Source of the DNA: Amylibacter sp. | GTDB taxonomy: Bacteria > Pseudomonadota > Alphaproteobacteria > Rhodobacterales > Rhodobacteraceae | Direction: 5' to 3' | Assembly (NCBI GenBank): GCA_027083485.1 | Contig: JALWOO010000655.1 | Coordinates: forward strand, 1 to 15,303 | Length of the DNA stretch: 15,303 bases | In this document: positions 13,734 through 15,303 of the stretch, in pieces | Layout: each line of letters starts with the position of its first letter | Position numbering within the stretch: the first letter of the stretch is position 1 | Notes under the pieces: generated by a model | The model's input: only the letters and a program-made list of their open reading frames with translations | The model's database searches: none | Told to the model about the DNA's origin: nothing | Position numbers and translations under genes: made by a program

Positions 13734-14720
13734 TTACTTCAGATTCAGCTCTACACGTCGGTTCATGCGGCGGCCCTGATTGGTCACGTTGGTGGCTATC
13801 GGCTTGTCCGGGCCGTAACCTTTGGCGCTTAAGCGATCAGCGGCAACGCCTTTGTTGATCAGGTAACGACGCACAGCTTCAGCACGTTGCTGTGACAGTT
13901 TCACATTGGCCTTGTAGTTGCCAGTGTTGTCGGTGTGACCGGCTACTTCAAAACTCAGGTGCGGGTTCTGTTTCAGTACTTCGGCGACCTTGTCGAGGAT
14001 GCCGCGGCTACGCACATCCAGCTCGGCGGTGCCTGTATTGAACTGGACATGATCCAGCTTGATATTGGCTTCCAGCTTGCAGCCGGTTTTGCCTACTGCA
14101 ACACCGCGCGCAGTACCCGGGCATTGATCCATCGAATCGACAATGCCATCTTTATCGGCATCCATATTGATTGCGCAACCGTAGGTATCGACTTTTGCGC
14201 CCATCACAGTACCGGGGCAACGATCAACGTTATCGGCCACGCCATCCTTGTCGGCATCCAGCGCACAACCACGGCTATCAACGGCTACACCGGCAGCTGT
14301 TGCCGCACACTGATCATCGCTATCTGCAACGCCGTCGCCATCAGAATCTTTGGCGCAACCCATGGCGTCTACCATCACGCCGCTGGCGGTGGCGGGACAA
14401 CGATCGCTACTATCCGCAACGCCATCCTGGTCTGAATCTTTGGCGCAACCCATCGCGTCAACCATGACGCCGGCGGCTGTGCCCGGGCACTTATCCATGC
14501 TATTGGCTACGCCATCCTTGTCGGCATCGGCGACATCGCCGCATTCGGCCAGGGCGTTATCGGCTGACCAGCGAATCGAACGCCAGCATTCGCCAAACGG
14601 GTTATGCGCCACATCGCCAGCGGCATCATACCAGTAGCCTACACTTTTGGCGGCCTGGGCCGAAGTGGCGCCGGCCAATGTCAGCAGGACCAAACCTGCC
14701 ATGAGATAACTGTTTTTCAT
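13734..14720 (-). CDS. OmpA-family outer-membrane/peptidoglycan-binding protein with five thrombospondin type 3 repeats
   Basis: This 328-residue secreted protein has a signal peptide ending near AQA at 21-23. A short Trp/Tyr/Cys-containing region follows (about 24-64, with NPFGECWRS and ALAEC). Five tandem repeats of about 30 residues span 65-216 (DNA 14073-14528), each DxDxDGVxDxxDxCPxT...GxxVDxxGC. These are Ca-binding thrombospondin type 3 repeats with a Cys pair each. The third repeat has CAAT in place of CPGT, and the fourth has two extra residues. The C-terminal OmpA domain (about 220-328) keeps the peptidoglycan-binding signature: HTDNTG, LSQQRAEAVRRYL, GYGPDKPIATN and GRRMNRRVEL (family knowledge). 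It probably tethers the outer membrane to the cell wall. The ATG at 14720 has AGGA 9 bp upstream; an ATG at 14729 abuts that site and is less likely. It is divergent from a response regulator. Confidence 0.93.
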   Translation of the reverse strand: MKNSYLMAGLVLLTLAGATSAQAAKSVGYWYDAAGDVAHNPFGECWRSIRWSADNALAECGDVADADKDGVANSMDKCPGTAAGVMVDAMGCAKDSDQDGVADSSDRCPATASGVMVDAMGCAKDSDGDGVADSDDQCAATAAGVAVDSRGCALDADKDGVADNVDRCPGTVMGAKVDTYGCAINMDADKDGIVDSMDQCPGTARGVAVGKTGCKLEANIKLDHVQFNTGTAELDVRSRGILDKVAEVLKQNPHLSFEVAGHTDNTGNYKANVKLSQQRAEAVRRYLINKGVAADRLSAKGYGPDKPIATNVTNQGRRMNRRVELNLK

Positions 14721-14753
14721 TTTATTCATTCCTGTTGAGTTGATACTGGCGCC

Positions 14754-14759
14754 ATTCTA
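14754..14759 (-). promoter_or_regulatory. Candidate -10 element of the OmpA-family gene
   Basis: The minus strand reads TAGAAT, matching the consensus at 5 of 6 bases. Transcription would start near 14747, giving a leader of about 27 bases. The -35 position (around 14777-14782, GTTTCA) is poor and lies inside a palindrome, suggesting help from an activator or control by a repressor. Confidence 0.4.
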
Positions 14760-14767
14760 GCGTGAAC

Positions 14768-14782
14768 GTTTCAATTTGAAAC
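14768..14782. promoter_or_regulatory. Perfect 15-bp palindrome, candidate operator
   Basis: GTTTCAA, one T, then TTGAAAC form a perfect 7-1-7 inverted repeat in the gap between the divergent OmpA-family and response regulator genes. It covers the -35 side of the proposed OmpA-family promoter. The symmetry suits a dimeric regulator; which one is unknown. Confidence 0.5.
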
Positions 14783-14790
14783 CCGTAAAT

Positions 14791-14807
14791 TGTAAAACAA
14801 TGTAAAA
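14791..14807. promoter_or_regulatory. TGTAAAA direct repeats, candidate OmpR-type operator
   Basis: TGTAAAA occurs at 14791-14797 and 14801-14807, exactly 10 bp apart. An opposite-facing TTTACA follows at 14820-14825. The pair is centred about 52 bp upstream of the proposed OmpA-family transcription start and about 105 bp upstream of the response regulator. The layout matches the TGCAACA-N3-TGTAACA site at 106-121... region by the other regulator. Confidence 0.45.
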
Positions 14808-14904
14808 GACATACTGAAATTTACATTTGTTAACCTCTGGTGGCTTTATTGTTAAGATTGCTGTGGCATATTTAACCGCTCTATAAAAAACAAGAGGAAC
14901 GCAA

Positions 14905-15303
14905 GTGCGCATTGGATTACTCGAGGACGACGCCAGCCAGATAGAATTGTTTGGCCTTTGGGCGCAGGAAAACGGCGATCAGCTGGAAGCTTTCACCAAC
15001 GGACACAGCTTTCGTCACGCCATGGATCAACAACGTTTCGATTTGCTGGTGCTGGACTGGCACTTGCCTGACACCACGGGCATCGAAGAGCTGGACTGGC
15101 TGCGATCAGACAAATTGGTCGATACGCCCGTCATTTTCATCACCAGCCGCGACAGTGAGCAAAGCGTGGTTGAAGCGCTCGATCATGGCGCCGATGATTA
15201 TATGGTGAAACCGGTGAAGAAAGATGTCGCCATGGCCCGCATCAAGGCGGTCAAACGCCGCCATGCCAGGGCAGACGAACACAATGAAGCGACTGGCGAG
15301 GAT
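14905..15303 (+). CDS. Response regulator, receiver domain (3' end outside the window)
   Basis: The first 133 codons are present. They form a complete receiver domain: acidic pair D8-D9 (GLLEDDASQ), phosphoacceptor D51 (LLVLDWHLPDTTG), switch Thr T80 (VIFITSRDS) and conserved Lys K102 (DYMVKPVKK). The LPDTTGIE and DGADDYMVKP-type motifs point to the OmpR/PhoB group, but the output domain lies beyond the window. The start is GTG at 14905 with AGAGGAA 5-6 bp upstream; no in-frame ATG lies nearby before residue 40. A weak TATAAA at 14883-14888 is too close to the ribosome site to be a confident -10. It is divergent from the OmpA-family gene across a 184-bp gap containing a palindrome and TGTAAAA direct repeats, which it may bind. 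Confidence 0.92.
   Translation, partial: MRIGLLEDDASQIELFGLWAQENGDQLEAFTNGHSFRHAMDQQRFDLLVLDWHLPDTTGIEELDWLRSDKLVDTPVIFITSRDSEQSVVEALDHGADDYMVKPVKKDVAMARIKAVKRRHARADEHNEATGED

Noticed and set aside
1..15303. CRISPR array, tRNA or rRNA gene, insertion sequence, prophage genes
   Set aside because: No regularly spaced repeats, cloverleaf-like sequence, transposase or phage proteins were seen on either strand.

Overview
The window looks like chromosomal DNA of a Gram-negative proteobacterium, most likely a gammaproteobacterium, though the sequence alone does not fix the genus. The signs are outer-membrane and periplasmic machinery (TolC-family channel, RND pump, two HlyD-type adaptors, OmpA-family protein, lipobox lipoprotein), Sec signal peptides, Shine-Dalgarno sites and a GC-rich coding style. 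Most genes are on the + strand with tight spacing. A visibly AT-richer stretch, about 11780-13660, interrupts this (hand counts of single 60-base lines: 40% GC at 12361-12420 against 62% at 9841-9900).

Layout. (1) 1-83: the start of an OmpR-like response regulator on the minus strand. It is divergent from a small secreted Gly/Arg-rich protein (216-608). A 10-bp tandem repeat at 102-121 lies between them. (2) 678-4463: an export operon of a 4-TM membrane protein, HlyD-type adaptor, FtsX-type permease, ABC ATPase (a DevBCA-like set) and a tiny coupled ORF. A DUF2202 ferritin-like lipoprotein follows (4480-5178). (3) 5337-11778: a second export cluster of a cytochrome c'/c556-like protein, RND adaptor, RND pump, a His-containing 4-TM protein and a TolC-family channel. 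(4) 11817-13533: two minus-strand toxin-antitoxin modules, vapBC in normal order and a PIN/ribbon-helix-helix pair in reversed order. An imperfect 22-bp direct repeat flanks vapBC, and about 370 bp of apparently non-functional sequence separates the modules. (5) 13734-14720: an OmpA-family protein with five thrombospondin type 3 repeats and a clear terminator. It is divergent from a second response regulator (14905 to the window end).

How the parts may work together. The ABC set lacks an outer-membrane channel, and the only TolC-family gene here closes the RND cluster, so one channel may serve both exporters (inference). Both exporter clusters carry a small 4-TM protein with histidines between its first two membrane helices and at least one redox- or metal-type periplasmic protein (DUF2202; cytochrome c'-like). 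The two terminal response regulator genes have similar 10-bp-period direct repeats upstream (TGCAACA-N3-TGTAACA and TGTAAAA-N3-TGTAAAA), which suggests related OmpR-type operators. The substrates of the exporters cannot be read from the sequence.
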